From positions 310,001 to 374,000 of the forward strand of contig CAWEZC010000005.1 of the NCBI GenBank assembly GCA_963813495.1: 64,000 nt of DNA, read 5' to 3'. This DNA comes from JACVRW01 sp963813495. Its GTDB lineage: Bacteria > Actinomycetota > Thermoleophilia > Solirubrobacterales > Thermoleophilaceae. Below are positions 1-7,896 of the stretch, one piece after another. A program made the translations under genes and the position numbers. The notes under the pieces are model-generated. The model saw only the letters and a list, made by a program, of their open reading frames with translations. It ran no database searches and was not told the DNA's origin. Each line of letters begins with the position of its first letter. Within the stretch, counting starts at the first letter, position 1.

Positions 1-728
1 ACAACATGGGCGCGGCGCTGGGCCTGGGCGCGGCGCCGGGTGAACCGGTGGTCAGCCTCGGCACCTCGGGCACCGCCTACGCCGTGATGCACGAGCGAGC
101 CGTCGACCCCAGCGGCACAGTGGCCGGCTTCGCCGACGCCGGCGGGCGCTTCCTGCCGCTGGCCGCCACGCTCAACGCCACGCTGGCCGTGGACCGCTTC
201 GCCGACTGGCTCGGGCTACCGCGCGAGGCGGCGGCCGAGCGCACCGAAGCCGTGGTGCTGCCCTACCTCGACGGCGAGCGAACCCCCGATCTCCCACGGG
301 CCGCCGGCATGGTTGCGGGCCTGCGCCACTCGACCACGCGCGAGGAGATCCTGCTGGCCGCCTACGAGGGCGCGGTGGCCTCGTTGGTCGAGGCCGTGGA
401 CGAGTTGTCGCGCCAGGGCTCGGGCCTCGACCCCGGCGCGCCGCTGCTGCTGATCGGCGGCGGCGCCCGCGGCGCCGTCTGGCGGCGCGTGGTGGCGCGG
501 CTCTCGGGCCGCCACGTGCAGGTGCCGGACGCCGACGAGCTCGTCGCGCTGGGGGCCGCCGCCCAGGCCGCGGGCCTGCTCGAGGGGCGCCCCGCGGAGG
601 AGGTGGCGCGCGGCTGGGACACCCGGCGCGGCGCCAGCGAGGAGCCGCCCGGCGACCCCGACCGCGAGACACTGGCCCGGATCCGCGCCGTGCGCGAGGC
701 GACGCTGGCGCTGCACCGCGGCGACTGA
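1..728 (+). CDS. xylB: FGGY-family carbohydrate kinase, C-terminal part (xylulokinase-like)
   Basis: The reading frame is open at the left window edge, so only about the last 240 residues are seen. FGGY kinases phosphorylate sugars or polyols with ATP in the cytoplasm. The ATP-binding fold is visible: a phosphate-loop segment SLGTSGTAYAV near the start, then LLLIGGGARGAVWRRVVARL, the adenosine-binding glycine motif, and a final helix with ALGAAAQAAG. These fit the xylulokinase branch best, but substrate cannot be read from the C-terminus. It lies about 90 bp before a promoter with a LacI-type operator and belongs to the same sugar locus. Confidence 0.8.
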   Translation, partial: NMGAALGLGAAPGEPVVSLGTSGTAYAVMHERAVDPSGTVAGFADAGGRFLPLAATLNATLAVDRFADWLGLPREAAAERTEAVVLPYLDGERTPDLPRAAGMVAGLRHSTTREEILLAAYEGAVASLVEAVDELSRQGSGLDPGAPLLLIGGGARGAVWRRVVARLSGRHVQVPDADELVALGAAAQAAGLLEGRPAEEVARGWDTRRGASEEPPGDPDRETLARIRAVREATLALHRGD

Positions 729-793
729 GCGATCGATCCTGGCATGCGTTCATGCGGAACGTCGGACCATCCGCAGCGCCCCCCAGCGCTGTC

Positions 794-823
794 TTGACAG
801 CTCGAGCAGCGGCCGATTAGTGT
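794..823 (+). promoter_or_regulatory. Promoter of the Gfo/Idh-DUF993-isomerase operon
   Basis: A perfect -35 TTGACA (794-799) is followed after 18 bp by TAGTGT (818-823), which fits the actinobacterial TANNNT -10. The same TTGACA-18 bp-TAGNGT arrangement recurs before the aldehyde dehydrogenase operon. A start of transcription near 830 would put the operator at 831-844 directly over the initiation region. Confidence 0.6.
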
Positions 824-830
824 GGGGTGC

Positions 831-844
831 GGCAAACGTTTGCC
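831..844. promoter_or_regulatory. LacI-family operator, perfect palindrome
   Basis: GGCAAACGTTTGCC is a perfect 14-bp palindrome with the central CG flanked by A/T steps that is typical of LacI/GalR operators. It begins 7 bp after the -10 element, where a bound repressor would block initiation. A LacI-family gene lies 3.2 kb away, with a matching site (AAACGTTT core) beside its own start, so this is its likely target. Confidence 0.7.
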
Positions 845-861
845 GAGCGACGAGCCTGCAA

Positions 862-2055
862 ATGAGCACCGAAGCCACCGCCCCGCCGACCCCCTCCCCC
901 GCGGACGAGCTGCGCGCGGTCGGGATCGCCATGAACGGCGTGACCGGGCGGATGGGCACCAACCAGCACCTGGTGCGCTCGATTCTTGCCATCCGGCGCC
1001 AGGGCGGCGTCAGCGTGCCCGGCGGGCCGACGATCTGGCCCGAGCCCGTGCTGGTCGGCCGCCGCGAGGGCAAGCTGCGCGCCCTGGCCGAGGAACACGG
1101 GCTCGAGCGCTGGACGACCAGCCTCGACGAGGCCCTGGCGGACGAGTCCTGCGAGATCTACTTCGACGCCGCCGCCACCGCCGCCCGAGCGGAGGGCATG
1201 GAGCGCGCCATCGCGGCAGGCAAGCACGTCTACTGCGAGAAGCCCTCGGCGCCGGACCTCGACTCCGCGCTGCGGCTGGCTCGTCTCGCACGCGCGGCCG
1301 GCGTCAAGCACGGCGTGGTGCAGGACAAGCTCTTCCTCCCCGGCCTGCGCAAGCTGCGGCAACTGCGCGACAGCGGCTTCTTCGGCCGCATCCTGTCCGT
1401 GCGCGGCGAATTCGGCTACTGGGTCTTCGAGGGACCGGAGCCGCCCGCCCAGCGGCCCTCGTGGAACTACCGCTCCGAGGACGGCGGCGGGATCCTCGCC
1501 GACATGCTTCCGCACTGGCGCTACGTGCTCGACGACCTGTTCGCGCCGGTGCGGACCGTGTTCACGCTCGGCGCCACCCACATCGGCGAGCGCGCCGACG
1601 AGGAAGGGCGACCCTACGAAGCGACCGCCGCGGACGCCGCCTACGCAACCTTCGAGCTCGAGGGCGGCATCGTGGCTCAGCTCAATTCGTCCTGGTGCGT
1701 GCGGGTCAACCGCGACGAGCTGGTCGAGTTCCAGGTCGACGGCACCCAGGGCAGCGCCGTGGCCGGCCTCCGTGGCTGCCGGATACAGCCACGCGACGCC
1801 ACGCCGCGAGCGCTCTGGAACCCGGACATCGCCAACCCCATCGATTTCCGTGAGGGCTGGCTCGAGCTGCCCGACCAGTCCGACTACGACAATGGCTTCA
1901 AGGTTCAGTGGGAGCTGTTCCTGCGCCACGTGGTGGCCGATGACCCGTTCCCCTGGGATCTACTCGAGGGCGCACGCGGGGTACAGCTCGCCGAACTGGC
2001 CGAACGCTCCTGGAAGGAGCGGCGAATGCTCGAAGTGCCGGAGCTCGAGTCGTGA
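862..2055 (+). CDS. Gfo/Idh/MocA-family NAD(P)-dependent oxidoreductase
   Basis: A 397-residue protein of the family that oxidises or reduces sugars, inositols and related polyols with NAD(P). The N-terminal Rossmann segment reads VGIAMNGVTGRMG. The family EKP motif is at HVYCEKPSAPDLD, and a long C-terminal substrate domain follows. I chose ATG 862 over the upstream ATG 820, because 820 would lie within the -10 region and add 14 residues unlike the family. Its stop overlaps the next gene's GTG start by 4 bp, so the two are translationally coupled. Substrate unknown; the length and the DUF993 partner suggest an uncharacterised branch. Confidence 0.85.
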   Translation: MSTEATAPPTPSPADELRAVGIAMNGVTGRMGTNQHLVRSILAIRRQGGVSVPGGPTIWPEPVLVGRREGKLRALAEEHGLERWTTSLDEALADESCEIYFDAAATAARAEGMERAIAAGKHVYCEKPSAPDLDSALRLARLARAAGVKHGVVQDKLFLPGLRKLRQLRDSGFFGRILSVRGEFGYWVFEGPEPPAQRPSWNYRSEDGGGILADMLPHWRYVLDDLFAPVRTVFTLGATHIGERADEEGRPYEATAADAAYATFELEGGIVAQLNSSWCVRVNRDELVEFQVDGTQGSAVAGLRGCRIQPRDATPRALWNPDIANPIDFREGWLELPDQSDYDNGFKVQWELFLRHVVADDPFPWDLLEGARGVQLAELAERSWKERRMLEVPELES

Positions 2056-3212
2056 GCATCGCCACCGGCGAGCTGCTGCTGCCGCGCCCCGACGGCTCGC
2101 TCGAGCGCCTGGTCCCGCGCGAGCCGCCCGCCTACGATCCGCCACGCGAGCCGCTGCGCTCGCGCGTGTTCTTCGCCGCCGCCCACGTGGTGGCCGACCC
2201 TCTGGGGCCCGGCGATTCGGTGGGCGCCGCGCTCGATTGGGAGGCAACGCTCGCCTACCGCCGCCACCTCTGGAGCTGGGGCCTCGGCGTGGCGGAGGCG
2301 ATGGACACGGCTCAGCGCGGAATGGGGCTCGGCTGGGAGCAGGCGCGCGAGCTGATCGCCCGCTCGGCGGCGGAGGCGCGAAGCGGCGGCGGGCGCATCG
2401 CGGCCGGGGCCGGCACCGACCAGCTGGCGCCGGGCGACCGCCACTCGCTCGAGCGCATCCGGGATGCCTACCTGGAGCAGTGTGCGTTCGTGGAGGAGCA
2501 GGGCTGCCAGGTGATCCTGATGGCCAGCCGCGCACTGGCCCGCGCGGCCTCGGGCGCGGAGGACTACCGCGCCGTGCTCGACCCGGTCCTGGAGCGCGCC
2601 GAGCGGCCGGTGATACTCCACTGGCTGGGCGAGATGTTCGATCCCGCGCTCGCGGGCTACTGGGGCTCGGCGGATCTCGACTCGGCCGCGGAGATGGTCA
2701 CGCAGCTGATCGCCGACCACGCGGAGCGCGTGGACGGCATCAAGCTGTCGCTGCTCGAGGGCGAGCGCGAGCTCCGGCTGCGCGCTGCGCTCCCGGAGGG
2801 GGTGCGCCTCTACACCGGCGACGACTTCAACTTCCCGTCGCTGATCGCCTCCGGCAGCGACGCCCTGCTCGGCGTCTTCGACCCCATCGCGCCGGCGGCG
2901 TCAACGGCGCTGCGGGCCCTCGACGCCGGCGACGGCAAGCGCTATGACGAGCTGCTCGCCCCGACGCTGCCGCTGGCGCGCCGGCTGTTCGCCTCGCCCA
3001 CCTACCACTACAAGACCGGCATCGTGTTCCTCGCCTGGCTCAACGGACACCAGGAGCACTTCCGGATGGTGGAAGGCGCCGAGAGCGCGCGCACGCTGGT
3101 GCACCTCGGCGAGCTGGTGAGGCTCGCCGACGCGGCGGGGCTGCTGGCCGACCCGCCGCTCGCGGCCCGGCGCATGCGCGACCTGCTGGCGCTGGGCGGG
3201 GTCCACCCGTGA
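2052..3212 (+). CDS. DUF993 dihydrodipicolinate-synthase-like protein
   Basis: A 386-residue protein resembling the DUF993 branch of the DHDPS/aldolase TIM-barrel superfamily, from recognition of segments such as FFAAAHVVADPLG and LHWLGEMFDPALAGYWGS. A GIKLSLL segment near residue 230 matches the place where DHDPS-type enzymes carry the Schiff-base lysine (GIK). An aldolase or dehydratase on a keto-sugar acid is therefore plausible, but no activity is established for the family as far as I know. GTG start at 2052 overlaps the previous stop (GTGA). It is the middle gene of a three-gene operon between the dehydrogenase and an isomerase/epimerase. Confidence 0.8.
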   Translation: MSIATGELLLPRPDGSLERLVPREPPAYDPPREPLRSRVFFAAAHVVADPLGPGDSVGAALDWEATLAYRRHLWSWGLGVAEAMDTAQRGMGLGWEQARELIARSAAEARSGGGRIAAGAGTDQLAPGDRHSLERIRDAYLEQCAFVEEQGCQVILMASRALARAASGAEDYRAVLDPVLERAERPVILHWLGEMFDPALAGYWGSADLDSAAEMVTQLIADHAERVDGIKLSLLEGERELRLRAALPEGVRLYTGDDFNFPSLIASGSDALLGVFDPIAPAASTALRALDAGDGKRYDELLAPTLPLARRLFASPTYHYKTGIVFLAWLNGHQEHFRMVEGAESARTLVHLGELVRLADAAGLLADPPLAARRMRDLLALGGVHP

Positions 3213-4012
3213 GTCTCGACCCGGCGCGGCTCTCCTTCAACCAGATCACCGCCGACCATCTCGACCTCGCACAGGCCGTCGAGGCCTGCGCGCAGGCCGG
3301 CATCTCCTGGTTCGGGCCCTGGCGCCACAAGCTCGGCCCGGATGCCGCGCAGCGCATCACCGACGCGGGCCTGGGGGTGTCGAGCCTGTGCCGCGGCGGA
3401 TTCTTCCCGGCGTCCGGCGCAGAGGTCCGGCGCGAGCGCGACACCGACAACCGCGCCGCCGTGGACGAGGCGGCCGAGCTCGGCACGAGCGTGCTGGTCC
3501 TGGTCTGCGGCCCGGCACCGGCCGGCGATCTGCAAGACGCCCGAACGCAGGTGTTGCACGGCATCGAGGCGCTCGCTCCCTATGCCGCCGAGCACGGCGT
3601 GCGCCTGGGCATCGAGCCGCTCCACCCGATGATGATCGCCGAGCGCTCGGTGGTGGTCACGCTCGCGCAGGCGCTCGACCTGGCCGAGCGCTTCGACCCC
3701 CGGTCGGTGGGCGTGGTGATCGACGCCTACCACGTCTGGTGGGACCCCGAGCTCGAGGAAGGGATGGAGCGAGCGTCGGGCCGCATCCTGGGCTACCACG
3801 TGTCCGACTGGCTCTCCCCCACCCCGGACGTGCTCGCCGGCCGCGGGATGATGGGCGACGGCGTGATCGACCTGCCCCGTATCCGCGCGCTGGTCGAGCG
3901 CGCCGGCTACGACGGTCCGATCGAGGTCGAGGTGATCAACCCGGCGCTGGCCGAGCTGCCCACGGCCGAGCTGATGACCACCGTGCGGGAGCGCTTCGTC
4001 TCACGCTGCTAG
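3209..4012 (+). CDS. Sugar phosphate isomerase/epimerase, xylose-isomerase-like TIM barrel
   Basis: A 267-residue AP-endonuclease-2/xylose-isomerase-like TIM barrel. Expected divalent-metal ligands are visible: Glu in LGIEPLHPMM, Asp and His in VVIDAYHVWWD, His in YHVSDW, and a final Glu in PIEVEVIN. Such enzymes isomerise or epimerise keto-sugars and inosose-type intermediates. GTG start at 3209 overlaps the DUF993 stop by 4 bp, completing the operon. Its 3' end overlaps the convergent LacI gene by 4 bp. Confidence 0.85.
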   Translation: MSLDPARLSFNQITADHLDLAQAVEACAQAGISWFGPWRHKLGPDAAQRITDAGLGVSSLCRGGFFPASGAEVRRERDTDNRAAVDEAAELGTSVLVLVCGPAPAGDLQDARTQVLHGIEALAPYAAEHGVRLGIEPLHPMMIAERSVVVTLAQALDLAERFDPRSVGVVIDAYHVWWDPELEEGMERASGRILGYHVSDWLSPTPDVLAGRGMMGDGVIDLPRIRALVERAGYDGPIEVEVINPALAELPTAELMTTVRERFVSRC

Positions 4013-5046
4013 CGGCGCGCCCGTGCCACCACCTGCCTCCGGGCCGTCGTCGAGCGCGGCACCACCCGGTGGGGCAGCACGGTCTCGCGCGGAGGGTCCT
4101 CGCCCGCGACGATGCGCTGCGCTGCCACGGCCCCGAACTGGTACATGGGCACGCTGACCGTCGTCATGTCGCTGAAGCGCGCGAGGCGCGTGTCGGTCAT
4201 GCCCGCCACGGATATGCGCTCGGGAACGTCGATGCGGGCCTGACGCAGGGCGGCCAGAGCACCCACCGCGGTTTCGTCGTTGGCCCCGATGATCGCCTCG
4301 GGCGGCTCGGGCTCGGCGATCATCTGCAGCGTGGCCGCGTAGCCCTGGTCGTAGGAGAAGTCGCCGCCGTAGACCCGCCCCGGGTCCGCCCCTGCGGCCG
4401 TCATCGCCGCGCGGAAGCCCGCCTCGCGATCACGGCTGGCGTACAGGCCGGACGGCCCGCCGATGTAGGCCACGCGCCGATGACCCAGCGAGAGCACGTA
4501 GTCCGTCGCGTCGAAGGCCGCAGCGTGGTTGTCGGCCGTGATCTGCGGGGCCTCGAAGTCGCGCGTGGCCAGCGCCACCACCCGGATGCCGCGCTCGCGC
4601 GCGCGCTCCACCGCAGCGGCCAGCTCGGGACCGCGCGGGTCGTCGAGGTAGCCGCTGCCCGCGAAGACCACGCCCTCGGCCTGGTAGTCGCTCAGCACGG
4701 CCAGCTGCTCGATCTCGATCTCGGTGCGACGGTCGGCGTTGCAGACGATCGTCATGTAGCCCGAGCGCGCCGCCACGTCCTCGACCCCGCGCGTGATCTC
4801 GGCAAAGTAGGCATCGACGATGTCGCCCACCACCACACCGATGATGCGGCTGCGCCGGGTGACCAGCGCGCGAGCCAGGGCGCTGGGCGAGTAGCCGAGC
4901 TGGCGAGCCGCGGCCAGCACCCGATCGCGCGTGCTCTCGGAGACCGGATGCGAAGACCCGTTGAGCACCCGTGAGGCCGTGGCGATCGACACCCCCGCGG
5001 CCTGCGCCACGTGGGACAGCGAACTCGACGAGGGGCTGCGGCTCAT
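4009..5046 (-). CDS. LacI-family transcriptional repressor
   Basis: A 345-residue regulator with an N-terminal HTH and hinge (VAQAAGVSIATASRVLNGSSHPVSESTRDRVLAAA). A periplasmic-binding-protein-like effector domain follows from GVVVGDIVDAYFAEITRGVED. It is expected to release DNA upon binding a sugar or pathway intermediate. It is convergent with the isomerase and divergent from the aldehyde dehydrogenase operon. Palindromes matching its predicted operator lie just upstream of its own start and in the promoter at 794-844, so it probably controls both operons and itself. Confidence 0.92.
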   Translation of the reverse strand: MSRSPSSSSLSHVAQAAGVSIATASRVLNGSSHPVSESTRDRVLAAARQLGYSPSALARALVTRRSRIIGVVVGDIVDAYFAEITRGVEDVAARSGYMTIVCNADRRTEIEIEQLAVLSDYQAEGVVFAGSGYLDDPRGPELAAAVERARERGIRVVALATRDFEAPQITADNHAAAFDATDYVLSLGHRRVAYIGGPSGLYASRDREAGFRAAMTAAGADPGRVYGGDFSYDQGYAATLQMIAEPEPPEAIIGANDETAVGALAALRQARIDVPERISVAGMTDTRLARFSDMTTVSVPMYQFGAVAAQRIVAGEDPPRETVLPHRVVPRSTTARRQVVARARR

Positions 5047-5063
5047 CGCATTCCAAGCGCCTG

Positions 5064-5077
5064 GTAAACGTTTGCAG
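5064..5077. promoter_or_regulatory. LacI-family operator between the LacI gene and the aldehyde dehydrogenase
   Basis: The site GTAAACGTTTGCAG shares the AAACGTTT core with the perfect operator at 831-844. It lies 17-30 bp upstream of the repressor's own start codon and about 10 bp upstream of the -35 of the opposite promoter. Autoregulation plus control of the divergent operon is the simplest reading. Confidence 0.6.
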
Positions 5078-5086
5078 TCGTTTTGC

Positions 5087-5116
5087 TTGACATCCCCGGA
5101 CCCCCGCCTTTAGCGT
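5087..5116 (+). promoter_or_regulatory. Promoter of the aldehyde dehydrogenase-GMC operon
   Basis: TTGACA (5087-5092), an 18-bp spacer and TAGCGT (5111-5116) repeat the architecture at 794-823 almost exactly. A degenerate operator-like stretch follows at 5120-5133 and matches the perfect operator at 10 of 14 positions, so the promoter may be flanked by two repressor sites. Confidence 0.6.
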
Positions 5117-5152
5117 CAAGGAAAACGATAACCGGGGAGGGAGGTGTCGGCT

Positions 5153-6622
5153 ATGGCCACCGTGGTGGAAGAGCGTCCGTGGGCCGGCAAGGTCTTCGTG
5201 GACGGCGAGTTCAGGGAGCCCGAGGGCGGGCGCCTTGCGCCGGCCACCGATAAGGCGACGGGCGAGGAGCTCGGCCCGACGGGGGTGGCCTCCGAGGCCG
5301 ACGTCGACCGCGCCGTGCGCTCGGCCCAGATGGCCCAGCCGGGCTGGGCGGCCCTCGGCTACGACGAGCGGGCAGGACTGCTGCGGCGCGTGGCGCGGGC
5401 GCTGGAGGACCGGGCCGGGGAGGTCGCGGCGCTGATCGTGCGCGAGACCGGCGGCATCCCTGGCAAAGCCGAGTACGAGGTCGGGGCGGCCCAGAACGAG
5501 CTCTACGAGGCCGCAGCCCTCACCTCGCGTGCCACCGCCGAGGTGCTCCCCTCCCACAACACTGGCAAGCTGAGCCTGGTTCAGCGCGTACCGGTGGGAG
5601 TGGTGGCGGCGATCACGCCGTGGAACTTCCCGGTGGTCCTGGGCTTCCGCGTGGTGGCGCCGGCGCTGGCGCTGGGCAACACCGTGGTGCTCAAGCCCGC
5701 TCCCGAGACCCCGGTCAGCGGTGCACTGCTGATCGCCGAGCTGTTCGCGGAGGCGGGGGCACCGGCGGGCATCCTTCAGGCGATCTCGGGCGACGACGAA
5801 ACGGGCAAGGCGCTTGTTGCGCATCCCGCCGTGAACATGGTCCATTTCACCGGTTCGTCGGCGGTGGGCCGCGAGATCGCCATCCGGGGCGCGAGCGACT
5901 TCAAGCGGGTCTCGCTCGAGCTCGGCGGCAACAACGCGTTCGTGGTGCTCGACGACGCCGATCTGGAGGAGGCCAGCATGGTGGGCGCGTGGTCGGCCTT
6001 CCACTACTCCGGGCAGACCTGCATCACCGCCGGCCGCCACATAGTGGCCCGCAACCTGTTCGACGGCTACGTCGAACGCCTGGCCGCCCGGGCCCGGGGG
6101 ATCGAGGTGGGCGACCCCAGCTCGGCCGCCGTGGGACTCGGCCCGATGATCTCCGAGCCGCAGGTGGCGCGGGCCCAGGGTCTGCTGGAGCGCTCGCTCG
6201 AGATGGGCGCCAGGGTGGTCGAGGGCGGCACCCACGACGGGCTCTTCTACCGGCCGACCGTGGTGGTCGACGTGACCACGGACATGCCGATCTGGAGCGA
6301 GGAGATATTCGGTCCTGTCGCCCCGGTGCTGGCGGTGGACGACGAGGCGGAGGCGCTGGCCCTCGTCAATGACACCGACTACGGGCTGGTCAACGCGGTC
6401 TACACCGGCTCGCCGGCCCGAGGGCTGGCCTTCGCCGAAGGCGTCCGTGCGGGGATGGTTCACGTGAACGACTCGACCTGCCTCGACGAGGCGCACGTTC
6501 CGTTCGGCGGCATGGGCCACTCGGGCATGGGCGGCCGCTCCGGCGGCGAGGCCAACCTGGAGGAGTTCACCGAGAGGCGCTGGATCGGAGTTCAGCGGGC
6601 GCCGGTCGAATACCCCTACTAG
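5153..6622 (+). CDS. NAD(P)-dependent aldehyde dehydrogenase
   Basis: A 489-residue ALDH-superfamily enzyme that oxidises an aldehyde to its acid in the cytoplasm. The cofactor region AAITPWNFPVVLG, the glutamate motif VSLELGGNNAFVVLDDADLEEA and the catalytic cysteine in FHYSGQTCITAGR are intact, as is the C-terminal EEIFGPVAPVLAV. The subfamily looks like benzaldehyde/vanillin dehydrogenases, but in this operon the substrate may be a sugar-derived aldehyde. ATG 5153 is preferred over GTG 5144 because a strong GGGAGGGAGG ribosome site ends 8 bp before it. It is the first gene of a four-gene operon. Confidence 0.88.
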   Translation: MATVVEERPWAGKVFVDGEFREPEGGRLAPATDKATGEELGPTGVASEADVDRAVRSAQMAQPGWAALGYDERAGLLRRVARALEDRAGEVAALIVRETGGIPGKAEYEVGAAQNELYEAAALTSRATAEVLPSHNTGKLSLVQRVPVGVVAAITPWNFPVVLGFRVVAPALALGNTVVLKPAPETPVSGALLIAELFAEAGAPAGILQAISGDDETGKALVAHPAVNMVHFTGSSAVGREIAIRGASDFKRVSLELGGNNAFVVLDDADLEEASMVGAWSAFHYSGQTCITAGRHIVARNLFDGYVERLAARARGIEVGDPSSAAVGLGPMISEPQVARAQGLLERSLEMGARVVEGGTHDGLFYRPTVVVDVTTDMPIWSEEIFGPVAPVLAVDDEAEALALVNDTDYGLVNAVYTGSPARGLAFAEGVRAGMVHVNDSTCLDEAHVPFGGMGHSGMGGRSGGEANLEEFTERRWIGVQRAPVEYPY

Positions 6623-6624
6623 AG

Positions 6625-7896
6625 GTGGTGTCCCCGGGCCCGGACCTGCTGGTCGCCGGCGGCGGCGTGGCCGGAATGGCGGCCGCCGCCCATGCCGCGC
6701 GCCAGGGCGCCCGGGTGCTGGTGGTCGAGAAGGCCGATCACCTCGGCGGCTCCGGGGCGATGTCGGCGGGGATCCTCTGGACCGCGCCCGACCTTCACGC
6801 CTTCGAGGAGGTCAGCCCGCGCGGCGACCGCGAGCTCGGGCGCGTGCTCGTTGACGGCTTCGACGACGCGGTGGAAGTGGCGCGCGAGGCCGGCATCGCG
6901 GTGTCCGAGCGCTGGACCGGGCAGATGGGCTTCGGCGTGGCGGTGCAGATCGACATTCGCGCACTGCTCGCGCGCTGGGCGGACGACGTGCTCGAGGCCG
7001 GCGGGGAGATCCGCCATGGCACGACCGTCGCGACCCTGCTGCTCGATTCCGACGGCGTGGTTTGCGGAGCGACCCTCGGCCCCGAGGGCGCCGATCAGGG
7101 CGCGCCTTCGGTGCTGCTCGCCACGGGGGGCTTCCAGGGCGACCCGGCAGCGGTGAGCGAGTTCCTGGGTCCCGAAGCCGCGGCGATGCCGGTGCGCTCC
7201 AACCCCGGCTCCACGGGCGACGGCCTGCGCATGGGGCGCGCCGCCGGGGCCGCGCTGGCCGGGCCGATGGACGGCTTCTACGGCCATCTGGTGCCCAGCC
7301 CGCTGAGGCGCTTCCAGGCTCAGGACTTCCTCCCTCTCACCCAGTACCACTCGCGCCACTGCGTGCTGGTCAACCGCGACGGCAGCCGTTTCACCTGCGA
7401 GAAGTGGGGAGACGAGGTGTCCAATCAGGCGCTGCTGCGCGAGCCCGGCAGCCGCGGGCTGCTGCTGTGCGACGAGCGCATCCGGCGCGAGCATGCCGTG
7501 GGTCCGCCCTACCCGCACGGACAGGAGGTCGACCGCTTCGCGCTGGCGCGGGCGGCGGGGGCGCGCCTGACGCAGGTGGCGACACTCGACGAGCTGGCCG
7601 ACCTGAGCGGCGCGGGGGCGGCGATGCTGGCGGAGCGCGGACTGACGGAGCCGCCCTTCTGGGCGCTCGAGATCCAGCCCACGTTGACCTTCACCTTCGG
7701 CGGCCTGGCCGCGGACGCCGACGGCCGCGTACGCGACCCCCACCGGCGCCCGATTCCGGGCCTGTTCGCGGCCGGTGCCGACGTGGGTGGGCTGCAGGAC
7801 ACGGGCTACGTGGGCGGTCTGATTCTCGGCCTCGTCTTCGGCCCGCGCGCCGCCGACGCCGCCTTGAAGAGGAGGGCATCCGTTGTCCGATCCTGA
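6625..7896 (+). CDS. FAD-dependent oxidoreductase, fumarate-reductase/ketosteroid-dehydrogenase type
   Basis: A 423-residue FAD-binding-2 flavoprotein. The N-terminal dinucleotide fold LLVAGGGVAGMAAAAHAARQGARVLVVEKA is clear. So is the C-terminal FAD-contact region FTFGGLAADADGRV with a DTGYVGGLILGLVFG tail. Members dehydrogenate or reduce C-C bonds of ring or keto-acid substrates. GTG start at 6625, 2 bp after the previous stop; a second GTG follows immediately. It sits between the aldehyde dehydrogenase and the GMC oxidoreductase in one operon, so it probably acts on the same compound series. Confidence 0.82.
   Translation: MVSPGPDLLVAGGGVAGMAAAAHAARQGARVLVVEKADHLGGSGAMSAGILWTAPDLHAFEEVSPRGDRELGRVLVDGFDDAVEVAREAGIAVSERWTGQMGFGVAVQIDIRALLARWADDVLEAGGEIRHGTTVATLLLDSDGVVCGATLGPEGADQGAPSVLLATGGFQGDPAAVSEFLGPEAAAMPVRSNPGSTGDGLRMGRAAGAALAGPMDGFYGHLVPSPLRRFQAQDFLPLTQYHSRHCVLVNRDGSRFTCEKWGDEVSNQALLREPGSRGLLLCDERIRREHAVGPPYPHGQEVDRFALARAAGARLTQVATLDELADLSGAGAAMLAERGLTEPPFWALEIQPTLTFTFGGLAADADGRVRDPHRRPIPGLFAAGADVGGLQDTGYVGGLILGLVFGPRAADAALKRRASVVRS

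Noticed and set aside
172..753. Long minus-strand frames opposite the kinase and many similar Arg/Pro/Ala-rich frames elsewhere
   Set aside because: These are mirror frames of true genes caused by high third-position GC.
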